DNA of 64,000 bases, taken from NCBI RefSeq assembly GCF_001696535.1, contig NZ_MBQE01000001.1:1-64000 (forward strand). Reading direction: 5' to 3'. The notes beneath the pieces were generated by a model. It worked only from the letters and a program-made list of their open reading frames with translations. It ran no database searches and was not told the origin of the DNA. Below, one piece after another: positions 33,454 through 41,710 of this stretch. Numbering within the stretch: the stretch's first letter is position 1; the number at the start of each line of letters is the position of its first letter. The DNA is from Stappia indica (GTDB lineage: Bacteria; Pseudomonadota; Alphaproteobacteria; Rhizobiales; Stappiaceae). The translations under genes and the position numbers were made by a program.

Positions 33454-34053
33454 ATGGCACGGATGAAATTCCTCTGCGACGCCGAGCGCTGCATCGAGTG
33501 CAACGCCTGCGTCACCGCCTGCAAGAACGAGCACGAGGTGCCGTGGGGCATCAATCGTCGCCGCGTGGTGACCATTCAGGACGGCAAGCCGGGCGAGCGC
33601 TCGATCTCCGTCGCCTGCATGCACTGCTCCGACGCGCCCTGCATGGCGGTCTGCCCGGTCGATTGCTTCTACCAGACCGACGAAGGCGTGGTCCTTCACT
33701 CCAAGGACCTGTGCATCGGCTGCGGCTACTGTTTCTATGCGTGCCCCTTCGGCGCGCCGCAGTATCCGCAGGCCGGCAACTTCGGCTCGCGCGGCAAGAT
33801 GGACAAGTGCACCTTCTGCGCCGGCGGTCCCGAGGCTGACAATTCCTCGGCCGAATACGCCAAGTACGGCCGCAATCGTCTGGCCGAGGGCAAGCTCCCG
33901 CTCTGCGCGGAGATGTGCTCGACCAAGGCTCTGCTGGCCGGCGACGGCGATGTGGTCTCGTCGATCTATCGCGAGCGCGTCGTGGCCCGCGGCTTCGGCT
34001 CCGGAGCCTGGGGTTGGGGCACGGCTTACGAGCAGAAAGCCGGCAGCTTCTGA
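33454..34053 (+). CDS. fdhB: Formate dehydrogenase iron-sulfur subunit beta
   Basis: 199 residues with four ferredoxin-type [4Fe-4S] sites: CIECNACVTACKNEH, CMHCSDAPCMAVCPVDC, CIGCGYCFYACPFGAP, and the CTFC...CAEMC pair. No signal peptide or membrane anchor, so it is probably exported bound to FdhA by the TAT route. Conducts electrons from FdhA to the cytochrome b subunit. Starts 12 bp after the fdhA stop. Confidence 0.95.
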   Translation: MARMKFLCDAERCIECNACVTACKNEHEVPWGINRRRVVTIQDGKPGERSISVACMHCSDAPCMAVCPVDCFYQTDEGVVLHSKDLCIGCGYCFYACPFGAPQYPQAGNFGSRGKMDKCTFCAGGPEADNSSAEYAKYGRNRLAEGKLPLCAEMCSTKALLAGDGDVVSSIYRERVVARGFGSGAWGWGTAYEQKAGSF

Positions 34054-34080
34054 TCGGTCGTTCCGACCGTTGAAAAACGA

Positions 34081-34105
34081 CAGGGGCGGCCTGCGGCCGC
34101 CTCTG
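34081..34105. other. Imperfect GC hairpin inside the fdh operon
   Basis: caggggcggcc and ggccgcctctg form an 11-bp stem with one mismatch between fdhB and the small lipoprotein gene, next to a smaller perfect hairpin cggtcg-ttc-cgaccg at about 34055-34069. These may act as partial terminators or mRNA-stability elements that set the ratio of downstream gene products. Confidence 0.35.
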
Positions 34106-34157
34106 TTGCGTCGGCGGGGCAGGGCGCCCGCCGCAATCCGATCGAGGAGTGAGTGAC

Positions 34158-34355
34158 GTGAAATCGGGATCAGCCACCTGGGGCATGTTGGCCGTCGCCG
34201 GAGCGCTGCTGGCGCTTGTTCCGGGGTGCCGGGACGATGAGCAAAATCGTCCGCTTCATCTCGAAAAGGGCGTCTACCAGGGCGCGGACGATGCTCCGCT
34301 GACCGAGGAAGAGCGCCGCGCGTTGCAGGAACGCGGAAACCGGCAGCGCTTTTGA
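34158..34355 (+). CDS. Small lipoprotein in formate dehydrogenase operon
   Basis: 65 residues. Signal WGMLAVAGALLALVPGC with a lipobox Cys, followed by RDDEQNRPLHLEKGVYQGADDAPLTEEERRALQERGNRQRF, charged and probably helical. GTG at 34158 follows gaggagtgag at ideal spacing; a GTG at 34149 is less likely. Located between fdhB and fdhC. Function unknown; a periplasmic membrane-bound assembly or tethering role is inference. Confidence 0.7.
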   Translation: MKSGSATWGMLAVAGALLALVPGCRDDEQNRPLHLEKGVYQGADDAPLTEEERRALQERGNRQRF

Positions 34356-34410
34356 GGCGCGGCGGCAACCTCAAGATCAAACCTGCGGACGGAACAGGGG
34401 AGGGACTAGG

Positions 34411-35571
34411 ATGAACGACACGGGAACCGCGCGCCCCGCATTCATGTCGAATGGTGTTGTCTGGCGGCTTCGCATCGCACTCGTTGCAATTGTCGCTGCG
34501 TTGTTCCTCGCAATCGCGGTTCAGGAACCGGCGCTGGCACAGCAGCCGGTCGACAACGAGCCGGCTGCGACCTCGCCTGTCCAGGGACAGGTGCCGGGCA
34601 ATACGCTCGGCACGGACTCCGATACCGAGATGTGGCGCGCAGTGCGTCAGGGCGTTGCCGGCCAGGTCTCGATCCCGGACAAGAACGCGGCAACCCTCGT
34701 CCAGTCGGAAGGCGAGCTGTGGCGCTCCATCCGCAACGGCCCGCTGGCGCTTTATGCAAGCTGGGCCATGCTGGCGATGGTCGTGATGCTGAGCCTGTTT
34801 TTCGCGATCCGCGGGCGGATCCGCATCGAGCATGGCCGCTCCGACAAGACGATCACCCGCTTTGCCGCCTTCGAGCGCTTCGGCCACTGGTTGCTGGCCT
34901 CGTCCTTCATCATCCTGGCGCTGACCGGCCTCAACGTCATGTACGGCCGCTATGTTCTGCTGCCGGTGATCGGCCCTGAAGCGTTCGGCTCGCTGACGAT
35001 CTTCGGCAAGTATCTGCACAATTATCTCGCCTTCGCCTTCATGGCTGGTCTCGTCATCATCTTCGTGATGTGGGTGAGCCATAACCTGCCGCACAAGACC
35101 GACATCAAGTGGGTCCTGCAGGGCGGGGGCATCTTCTCGCGCAAGCTCCATCCGCCGGCAAAGAAGTTCAACGCCGGCCAGAAGGTAATTTTCTGGCTGA
35201 CGATCCTCGGCGGCCTTTCGATCTCGCTGTCGGGCTGGACGCTGCTCTTTCCGTACACCACTCATTTCTTCAGTGGCACGTTCGAGCTGGTGAACACCGT
35301 GTTCGGAACTGCCCTTCCGACGCCGCTGTCGCCGCTGCAGGAGCAGCAACTCGCATCCCTGTGGCATGCGATCATGAGCGTGTTCCTGATCTGCGTGATC
35401 ATCGCCCACATCTATATCGGCACCATCGGTATGGAAGGCGCCTTCGACGCCATGGGCTCGGGTGAGGTCGATCTCAACTGGGCGAAGGAGCACCATTCGA
35501 TCTGGGTCGACGAGGTGATGGCCCGCGAGGCGGAACACAAGGGCTCGGCAAAGATCCAGCCTGCAGAATAG
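34411..35571 (+). CDS. fdhC: Formate dehydrogenase cytochrome b subunit gamma
   Basis: 386 residues. A signal-like hydrophobic N-terminus (about 20-44, ending ALAQQ), a roughly 75-residue periplasmic region, then four membrane helices of the FdnI/FdoI type. Candidate heme ligands: His in FERFGHWLLASS, KYLHNYLAFAF, SLWHAIMSVF and IIAHIYIGTIG. It anchors FdhAB to the membrane and passes electrons to quinone. The N-terminal extension is typical of the alphaproteobacterial and Shewanella type rather than E. coli. Confidence 0.93.
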   Translation: MNDTGTARPAFMSNGVVWRLRIALVAIVAALFLAIAVQEPALAQQPVDNEPAATSPVQGQVPGNTLGTDSDTEMWRAVRQGVAGQVSIPDKNAATLVQSEGELWRSIRNGPLALYASWAMLAMVVMLSLFFAIRGRIRIEHGRSDKTITRFAAFERFGHWLLASSFIILALTGLNVMYGRYVLLPVIGPEAFGSLTIFGKYLHNYLAFAFMAGLVIIFVMWVSHNLPHKTDIKWVLQGGGIFSRKLHPPAKKFNAGQKVIFWLTILGGLSISLSGWTLLFPYTTHFFSGTFELVNTVFGTALPTPLSPLQEQQLASLWHAIMSVFLICVIIAHIYIGTIGMEGAFDAMGSGEVDLNWAKEHHSIWVDEVMAREAEHKGSAKIQPAE

Positions 35572-35584
35572 CCGAGAGGACGAC

Positions 35585-36973
35585 GTGTCGGCGGTGTTGA
35601 GAGCCTTCGTCGTTTCGCTGGTTCTGATGTTGGCAGGCGGCCATGCGGCCGCCGCCGATGACGCCTCCGCGCAGGTCTGGCCGGAGCGGTTACAGGGCCA
35701 TGGCGGCCCGGTGCGCTCCGTCGCGCTGGACGGGGAAGACGCGCGGGCGCTGACCACGTCCTTCGACTATTCCGTCATCCTGTGGACGTTCGAGCCCGGT
35801 GCGGGGCACGTCGTTCACCGGATGATCGGGCACGAAGCCGCAGCCAACGACGCGTCTTTTGTCGGCGACCGACGTGCCGTATCCGTCGGAGACGACGGCG
35901 CGATCATCTTGTGGAACCTCACCGATGGGGCGATGCTCGACCGGGTCGATACCGGCGACGACAAGACGCTGGCGGTTTCCGTCAGTGCCGATGGACGCTT
36001 CGCGGTAACGGCCTCCTGGGATCGCACCGCCAGGGTCTATGCGCTGGAAGGAGACAGGCTCTCTCCGCGTGCGGTGCTGGAAGGGCATCGCGGCAACGTC
36101 AACTCCGTCGCCTTCTCGCAAGACGCAACTCGGGTCTTCACCGCCTCCTATGACGGCACCATCCGCGTGTTCGACCGCGAGACGGGCGAGATGCTGCGCG
36201 AGGTCTACTCGCACGGCTGGGGCGTCAACGTGATGCGACTGCTGCCCGATGAGAGGCGTCTGGCCTTCGGCGCCACCGATGGCGCGGTCGCCGTGATCGA
36301 CATCGCGCAAGGGACGGTTTTCAAGCAACTCGCCGGCCATGAGCGACCCGTCCTGTCGCTTGCGTTGTCGCGCGACGGCAGCCGGCTCGCCAGCGGCGGA
36401 GGCGACGGGCGCATTCGTGTCTACGATACGGGCGAGTGGGGGTTGCTCGAAGAGTTCGAAAATCCCTACGGCCCGGTCTGGGGTCTGGCGTTGCCGAAAG
36501 GCGGTGCTGTTGCGCTCTATACGGGTCTCGACGATCACGTGAACATCTGGCAGGTGGCGCCGCGCAAGCCGTTCGAGCCGGTCGACAGCCACTTCCCCCG
36601 GCGCTTCCAGGTGTCGGCGGATGACGATCTCGGCCAGAGGCAGTTCGCGCGCAAATGCTCGGTCTGTCACACGCTGACGCCCGACGGTGGCAACCGGGCC
36701 GGACCGACGCTTTACGGCGTATTCGGGCGGCGGGTCGGCACCCTGCCGGGCTATCCCTATTCCGAGGCGCTGAAGCGTCTCGACTTCGTCTGGAACGAAC
36801 AGACGATCTCCGACCTTTTCGACCATGGCCCCGACGTAGTGACGCCGGGCTCCAAGATGCCGATCCAGCGTCTGCGGAGCGACGAAGAGCGTGATGCGCT
36901 GGTGGCCTATCTGAAACGTGCGACCGCACCTGCCGACGGCCGTGCGGAGAGCCAGGGAGAACAGAAGCAATGA
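35585..36973 (+). CDS. WD40 beta-propeller / cytochrome c fusion, exported
   Basis: 462 residues: signal peptide (about 1-24, ending HAAAAD), a seven-bladed WD40-type propeller (about 35-325; units such as LQGHGGPVRSVALDG...SVILWTFE, LEGHRGNVNSVAFSQD...TIRVFD, LAGHERPVLSLALSRDG...RIRVYD) and a C-terminal class I cytochrome c with heme motif C358-S-V-C361-H362 and distal Met425 in GSKMPIQR. It begins with GTG, 13 bp after fdhC, and overlaps the next gene by 4 bp. It could take electrons from the dehydrogenase or bridge it to a periplasmic partner through the propeller (inference). Confidence 0.88.
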   Translation: MSAVLRAFVVSLVLMLAGGHAAAADDASAQVWPERLQGHGGPVRSVALDGEDARALTTSFDYSVILWTFEPGAGHVVHRMIGHEAAANDASFVGDRRAVSVGDDGAIILWNLTDGAMLDRVDTGDDKTLAVSVSADGRFAVTASWDRTARVYALEGDRLSPRAVLEGHRGNVNSVAFSQDATRVFTASYDGTIRVFDRETGEMLREVYSHGWGVNVMRLLPDERRLAFGATDGAVAVIDIAQGTVFKQLAGHERPVLSLALSRDGSRLASGGGDGRIRVYDTGEWGLLEEFENPYGPVWGLALPKGGAVALYTGLDDHVNIWQVAPRKPFEPVDSHFPRRFQVSADDDLGQRQFARKCSVCHTLTPDGGNRAGPTLYGVFGRRVGTLPGYPYSEALKRLDFVWNEQTISDLFDHGPDVVTPGSKMPIQRLRSDEERDALVAYLKRATAPADGRAESQGEQKQ

Positions 36974-37134
36974 AGGCGTTCCTGAGCGCGATTGTGGCGC
37001 TCGCGGTGATCGGGACCGGGGCTTGGGCCTACCTGACCCGCGAACTCGATTACTCGTCCGCGTCGGTCTATTCGTCTCACAATCCGGGTGCGGTCCGGTT
37101 GTCGCCCGATTCCGGCAAGCGTCCGGGCGAATGA
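36970..37134 (+). CDS. 54-residue single-pass membrane peptide, coupled to flanking genes
   Basis: Encodes MKAFLSAIVALAVIGTGAWAY, a membrane helix or uncleaved signal, followed by about 33 soluble residues (LTRELDYSSASVYSSHNPG...). The ATG overlaps the stop of the WD40-cytochrome gene (ATGA), and its own stop overlaps the protease start (ATGA), so translation of all three is coupled. No recognised family. It is too short for most gene callers but is well supported by position. Possible assembly factor or small subunit. Confidence 0.7.
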   Translation: MKAFLSAIVALAVIGTGAWAYLTRELDYSSASVYSSHNPGAVRLSPDSGKRPGE

Positions 37135-38051
37135 TCCGGCAGGCCGCGGCTGTCCTGGCGTTGGCTCTCGTTGCCGCGCCCGCCGCGGTTGCGGAAACCG
37201 CAGGCAGTGCCGCTGCGTTGCGCTCCGTCGTGGCGCTGTTGCCGGATTGGCCCGCCGATCAGCAGCGGACGGAAGAGCCTGAAGGGTCGGCCGTCGTGGT
37301 GGGCGAGGGTGGTTTGATGCTGACCGCCGATCATGTGATCGGCGCCGCGAAAACCGCCCGCATTCGTCTTGGAGACGGCAGCGTGCATACGGCCGAAATC
37401 GCCTATCGCGATCAGGAGACGGATCTTGCCGTCCTGCGCGCGAATATCGATCTGCCGGTGCTCGAGATGGCGCCGGAGCCGGAGCCGGCAACCTCCGTCT
37501 GCGCGTTCGGCAATGCCTTCGGTCTCGGCGTCTCGGTGACCTGCGGCGTTGTTTCGGCGACCGGCCGTGGCGGCATCGGGTTCAACGCTGTCGAGGATTT
37601 CCTGCAAACCGACACCGCCGTCAATCCGGGTGCCTCCGGCGGGGCGCTGGTGGACGCGCAGGGGCGCCTCGTCGGCATCCTGTCGGCGATCTACACCAAG
37701 TCCGGTGATGGGGACATCGGCGTCAACTTCGCCGTGTCTTCGGCCTTGGCCCGGCGGGTTCTGCAAGCGGCGGCAGACGGGCGCTCACCGCGCCGGTCAC
37801 TCGGAGCGAGCCTGCGACCGACGCGCCCTGGTCCGCTTGCTGCGGGGCTGGAGGTGCTGTCGGTGCGTGAGCAAAGCCCTGCCGCACAGGCGGGGATGCG
37901 TGGGGGCGACGTCATCCTGGCGGTCGATGACTGGCCGGTTGCCAGCGTCGCGCTGTTGCGTGGCCGGCTGGAGCGGGCGGATGCTGGCGGCGTTCTGACG
38001 TTGCGCCGCGGTGAATCAGTTTCTGAAGTCCAGCTCGATCTTGCCGACTGA
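37131..38051 (+). CDS. Periplasmic trypsin-like serine protease with C-terminal PDZ (DegP/DegS-like)
   Basis: 306 residues with signal peptide (AAVLALALVAAPAAVAE). The S1C catalytic triad is complete: His68 (TADHVIG), Asp98 (ETDLAVL), Ser169 (NPGASGGAL). A reduced PDZ domain follows at about 240-300 (LEVLSVREQSPAAQAGMRGGDVILAVDDWPV). Linked by ATGA overlap to the membrane peptide and through it to the WD40-cytochrome gene. Its presence inside a formate dehydrogenase operon suggests quality control or processing of a member of the complex (inference). Confidence 0.9.
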   Translation: MIRQAAAVLALALVAAPAAVAETAGSAAALRSVVALLPDWPADQQRTEEPEGSAVVVGEGGLMLTADHVIGAAKTARIRLGDGSVHTAEIAYRDQETDLAVLRANIDLPVLEMAPEPEPATSVCAFGNAFGLGVSVTCGVVSATGRGGIGFNAVEDFLQTDTAVNPGASGGALVDAQGRLVGILSAIYTKSGDGDIGVNFAVSSALARRVLQAAADGRSPRRSLGASLRPTRPGPLAAGLEVLSVREQSPAAQAGMRGGDVILAVDDWPVASVALLRGRLERADAGGVLTLRRGESVSEVQLDLAD

Positions 38052-38142
38052 TCAGGGACTTGCCGGCGTTTCCGGATTCTCTTTCTGAAAATTTTCCTGC
38101 GGCAGAGGCCTGCCGCCGCTTCGATGTCGAAAGGACTGGTTC

Positions 38143-38334
38143 ATGAACGACGAAACCTTCAACATGTCCCTCAGGAAGTTCCTCAAGCAGGTCGGCGTGA
38201 CCTCGCAACAGGCTCTCGAGACTCATGTTCGTACCGCAGGGCTGAGCGATGGCACGCTCACGGCGAAGGTTGTTCTGACCCTGGAGGGGCAGGAGTTCGA
38301 GCACGTGGTCACCGGCAAGATCGATTTGGGGTGA
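38143..38334 (+). CDS. DUF6494 family small protein
   Basis: 63 residues: NMSLRKFLKQVGVTSQQALETHVR, then AKVVLTLEGQEFEHVVTGKIDL, matching the compact DUF6494 pattern as I recall it. No signal peptide, so cytoplasmic. The family commonly sits in formate dehydrogenase neighbourhoods; function unknown. A 91-bp gap separates it from the protease gene. Confidence 0.75.
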   Translation: MNDETFNMSLRKFLKQVGVTSQQALETHVRTAGLSDGTLTAKVVLTLEGQEFEHVVTGKIDLG

Positions 38335-38407
38335 ACTTGGGCTGGTGACGCTCGGCGCCGCCGGATTCGGTTTTTGAGGGAATGCTGTCACCTTGCTGGA
38401 AAACAAC

Positions 38408-39208
38408 ATGAACGAACTCCGTGAACCGGTTTTCCCGCCGCTGCTTAAGGGATACAGGCTGGATGGCGGCGCCCGCCCGTTCGAGGCGGCCGTAACCGGC
38501 GCCGACGCAGGGCACTACTCGGCCGGAGATCTGTTGTGGTCGTCTGATCCCGCGCATGTTCGTATCGCGTTGGTGCTGGAACCGGACGTGGCGCCTGCGC
38601 GCGGGGTCGAGATGTTGTTTCTCGCCATGGTCGCCACGACCGATGCCATCGGTGCGCTGATCCCGCCGGAAATCGCCCTGACCTACGAATGGCCGGCCGT
38701 GCTGCGGGCGAATGGCGCAAGGGTGGGCCGCGCCCGGTTCGCGCAGGCGGACGAAACCGGCGAAGACGGTTCGCCGCTGTGGCTGGTGGTCGGCATCGAG
38801 CTGCGTCTCGCACCCCTCGACGGGACGATGGAGCCCGGCGAAATGCCTCATCTCACCAGCCTTGCAGACGAGGGCGGGGCGGAACTCGAGCACACGCTCG
38901 CGATCGAGTCTCTCTCGCGGCATATGCTGACCTGGATTCACTCCTGGGATGTCGACGGCTTCGCGCCGGTGCTCGACAACTGGCTGTTCCGCGCCGATGG
39001 CTATAAGCAGGAGATCGTGGTACCCGGGCCGCAAGGGGAACAGCGGGGGCTGTTTCTGGGGCTGGACGAGGCTGGCGGCCTTTTGCTGAAGCCTGCGGAA
39101 GGTGGCCCCTCTGTCGCACTGCCGCTCGGAGAACATCTGGCGCATCTCGACCGGCGCGACAGCGAGGACCCGACCCTGGCGTTGCACAACACGGGAACTG
39201 ACCAATGA
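38408..39208 (+). CDS. Biotin/lipoate ligase-fold protein with degenerate active site
   Basis: 266 residues resembling the biotin/lipoate protein ligase fold followed by a DUF4444-like tail. The segment IALTYEWPAVLRANGARVGRARF occupies the place of the KWPND...GxKxAGI motif, but the lysine and Asn-Asp are missing, and no GRGRxGR-type loop is visible, so ligase activity is doubtful. The C-terminal part (about 160-266) has ESLSRHMLTWIHSWDVDGF. A TTG start at 38393 is possible; the ATG at 38408 is preferred. Its stop overlaps the DUF6505 start (ATGA). Cytoplasmic; perhaps a binding or maturation protein for the dehydrogenase. Confidence 0.7.
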   Translation: MNELREPVFPPLLKGYRLDGGARPFEAAVTGADAGHYSAGDLLWSSDPAHVRIALVLEPDVAPARGVEMLFLAMVATTDAIGALIPPEIALTYEWPAVLRANGARVGRARFAQADETGEDGSPLWLVVGIELRLAPLDGTMEPGEMPHLTSLADEGGAELEHTLAIESLSRHMLTWIHSWDVDGFAPVLDNWLFRADGYKQEIVVPGPQGEQRGLFLGLDEAGGLLLKPAEGGPSVALPLGEHLAHLDRRDSEDPTLALHNTGTDQ

Positions 39209-39693
39209 CACGACTGCTGAAGGCGATCCGGCTCGACGTATCGGACACCAAGGTGTTTCCGCTGGCGGCGGAGGCCGGAGACTGGGTCATCCCCGGCACG
39301 TTCGCGTTCCGCGCCTATACCGACGAGGGACTGACCGGCAAGCTGCGGCAGGCGTTCGTCTCCGGTTTCCTGTCGCTGGAGAATTTCGGCTGGTCGACGC
39401 TTGCGACCCCGGCCGAAATCTCTGACGAGGACCGGGAGAGGCTGCTGACGAAGCTTTGTGAGCATTTCGTGGAGGAGCATGGCGCCCCGTCCATCGAGGC
39501 CGCGCGTCCCGTCGCGGAGGCGGAGCTCAACGATACGGCCGAGATCGCGTCCGAGCTCGACCTCAACGCGCTGCTGGCGATCAGCCGGGAGATCGATGAG
39601 GACGACGGCACAATTCGCGAGAGCTTCCATCTTGTGACGCCTCCGGGCGATGCGCCTCACACCCGCATCTGGGACGTGACCGAGGACGAGTGA
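39205..39693 (+). CDS. DUF6505 family protein
   Basis: 162 residues: KAIRLDVSDTKVFPLAAEAGDWVIPGTFAFRAY, FVSGFLSLENFGWSTLATPAEIS and an acidic C-terminus ending IWDVTEDE. Soluble, no signal. Coupled upstream (4-bp overlap) to the ligase-like gene and downstream (TGATG) to the DUF6352 gene. Function unknown; the fixed company of formate dehydrogenase suggests a cofactor-maturation or stability role (inference). Confidence 0.7.
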   Translation: MTRLLKAIRLDVSDTKVFPLAAEAGDWVIPGTFAFRAYTDEGLTGKLRQAFVSGFLSLENFGWSTLATPAEISDEDRERLLTKLCEHFVEEHGAPSIEAARPVAEAELNDTAEIASELDLNALLAISREIDEDDGTIRESFHLVTPPGDAPHTRIWDVTEDE

Positions 39694-40706
39694 TGCCGCA
39701 GTTCTGGAAATCGTCGGGCGCGCATCTGCTGAACCGCGATGCGAACGGTTACCTCGAGGTGACCCCGGACTTCCTGCGTGCCTATTTCACGCGGCCCGAG
39801 ATCCATCCCGTGGAGGAGTCCTGCGAGGCCGAGCACCGGCTGTTCGAAAGGCTGATGACCGACCCGTTCGTTGCCGTGGATGAACAGGAACTCGCTGCCA
39901 TCGCCGATCCGGATGCGGCCGACAATTACCGCATCGTCCTGCGCTTCCGCGACCATCTGGTCGCCCATGGCAGCATCGAGGGCGGCTATGCAGCTCTGTT
40001 CAAGGGTAATGGCATCGACATTCCGCCGATGTTCATCGACCAGCTCGTGCATCTGATTGCCCACAATGTGCTTCGCAAGGTGGCAGACCCGATGCGGGTT
40101 CGTGCCGGCGAGCTCCTGTTCCGCGAACAAGCCGTGACCACCGCGGACGGGCAACTGATGCTGGCCGACGCGGAGATGGTGGAAACCTATTCGCGGACAG
40201 GCGGGCTTGGCGGTCTCGGTGCACTGCTGGCCGAAGCGGGAACGCCCATGCCATCGGTTTCGCTCGATGTGCTGACCGAAGAGAATGCGTCGATCTACTG
40301 GGACCGGTCGGACCGGTTCGATACGGCCATCGACTTCCGCTTTACCGAACCGGCGCTGGATGCTTTCGCCCGGGTGCTGGAAAGCTGGATCGGCCATTTC
40401 CACGGCGTGTCTGTGCGCATTCAGCCGCAGCAGTCGATCCGCGACGAGCGCTGGTCCTGGCACGTCGGGCTCGATGCGGAGGCGACCCGCATTCTCAATG
40501 CGCTCTATGAGGGCAAGCAGGTGGGAGAGACGGAGCTCGGCCGTATCGTTGCCCTGTTCCGCATGGACTTCGACAACCGCAGCGATGCCGTCGAGAGCAT
40601 GCGCGGCAAGCCGGTCTGGATGGGACTGGCGATGGGCGCCGACAATATCGTGCGCATGAAACCCCAGAACCTGTTGACAAACCTGCCCGTTCGGCATCGA
40701 AACTGA
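39693..40706 (+). CDS. DUF6352 family protein
   Basis: 337 residues: FWKSSGAHLLNRDANGYLEVTPDFLRAYFTRPEIHPVEESCEAEH at the N-terminus, then GIDIPPMFIDQLVHLIAHNVLR and REQAVTTADGQLMLADAEMVE. Soluble, probably cytoplasmic, no recognised catalytic motif. The ATG at 39693 overlaps the DUF6505 stop (TGATG). Last of the coupled trio with the ligase-like and DUF6505 genes. Confidence 0.7.
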   Translation: MPQFWKSSGAHLLNRDANGYLEVTPDFLRAYFTRPEIHPVEESCEAEHRLFERLMTDPFVAVDEQELAAIADPDAADNYRIVLRFRDHLVAHGSIEGGYAALFKGNGIDIPPMFIDQLVHLIAHNVLRKVADPMRVRAGELLFREQAVTTADGQLMLADAEMVETYSRTGGLGGLGALLAEAGTPMPSVSLDVLTEENASIYWDRSDRFDTAIDFRFTEPALDAFARVLESWIGHFHGVSVRIQPQQSIRDERWSWHVGLDAEATRILNALYEGKQVGETELGRIVALFRMDFDNRSDAVESMRGKPVWMGLAMGADNIVRMKPQNLLTNLPVRHRN

Positions 40707-40750
40707 ACGTCCCGCCCGCGGCCCCTGTCCGCAAGCAATCGGACATCGCC

Positions 40751-41653
40751 ATGTTCACCTCGGAAAACGGCCGCGCCATCCTGTTCATGATGTTGGCCAT
40801 GGCCGGCTTCATCGTGAACGACAGCTTCGTGAAGCTGGTTTCCGAGCGACTGCCGCTTGGCGAGATCATGTTCGTGCGTGGCGTGATGGCGTTGGTGCTG
40901 GTGCTCGGGCTCGGCGTGTTCAACGGCGAGGTGAGGCGCTTCCATCTCTTGATGAACCGGCTGGTCGGTCAGCGCGTCTTTGCCGAGGTGACGGCGACGG
41001 TTCTCTACCTGACTGCGCTCTTCAACATGGAGATCGCCAACGCGACGGCGATCCTGCAGGCGCTGCCGCTGCTGGTCACCGCGGGCGCTGCCGTGTTCCT
41101 GGGTGCTCCGGTCGGCTGGCGCCGCTGGACGGCCGTTGCTGTCGGCTTCTGCGGTGTCCTGTTGATCGTGCGTCCCGGCATGGAGGGTTTCAATGCGTGG
41201 GCGCTGATGGCGCTTGCCGGTGTCCTCTTCATGGCGCTGCGCGATCTCACGACCAACGTCCTGCCGAAGAACGTGCCGACGCTCGGTGTGACATTTGCCA
41301 CCCTCGTCGGCGTGACCGTGACCGGTCTTGCGCTGTCTCTCGGCGAAGTTTGGACGATGCCGTCGCTCCTCGACCTGTCGTTCCTGGCGGCAGCCGCCTG
41401 TTTCATCCTGATCGGCTTTGTCTGCATCATCAACGCGATGCGCATCGGCGACATCTCTCTGGTCGCCCCCTTCCGCTATTCGATCATCGTCTGGGCGATC
41501 ATCATCGGCTATTTCGTGTGGGGGGATATTCCCGACCTGCCGACGCTCGCCGGAATCGCCATCGTCGTTGCCACTGGTCTCTACAGCCTGATGCGAGAGC
41601 GCAAGAGGCTGGCGGAGGCCGGACCTGCCGCTACGGCCGACTTGCCGGGCTAA
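40751..41653 (+). CDS. EamA/DMT-family transporter
   Basis: 300 residues with ten predicted membrane helices in two EamA repeats (AILFMMLAMAGFIVNDSFVKLVSERLPLGEIMFVRGVMALVLVLG; ALMALAGVLFMALRDLTTNVLP). Substrate unknown (the family exports amino acids and other metabolites). A 44-bp gap after the DUF6352 gene allows co-transcription, but no functional link to formate metabolism is evident. Confidence 0.9.
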   Translation: MFTSENGRAILFMMLAMAGFIVNDSFVKLVSERLPLGEIMFVRGVMALVLVLGLGVFNGEVRRFHLLMNRLVGQRVFAEVTATVLYLTALFNMEIANATAILQALPLLVTAGAAVFLGAPVGWRRWTAVAVGFCGVLLIVRPGMEGFNAWALMALAGVLFMALRDLTTNVLPKNVPTLGVTFATLVGVTVTGLALSLGEVWTMPSLLDLSFLAAAACFILIGFVCIINAMRIGDISLVAPFRYSIIVWAIIIGYFVWGDIPDLPTLAGIAIVVATGLYSLMRERKRLAEAGPAATADLPG

Positions 41654-41710
41654 GCGAAGCCGTTTGCCAAGACTTGCCAACGTGCCACCGCACGCCATAA
41701 AGCAGATTGC

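Noticed and set aside
30319-35757. 1812-codon open frame antisense to the whole fdhA-fdhB-fdhC region
   Set aside because: It lies opposite genes with clear family motifs. Its composition (Arg/His/Asp/Leu-rich, no domain) is what high-GC codon bias produces on the complementary strand.
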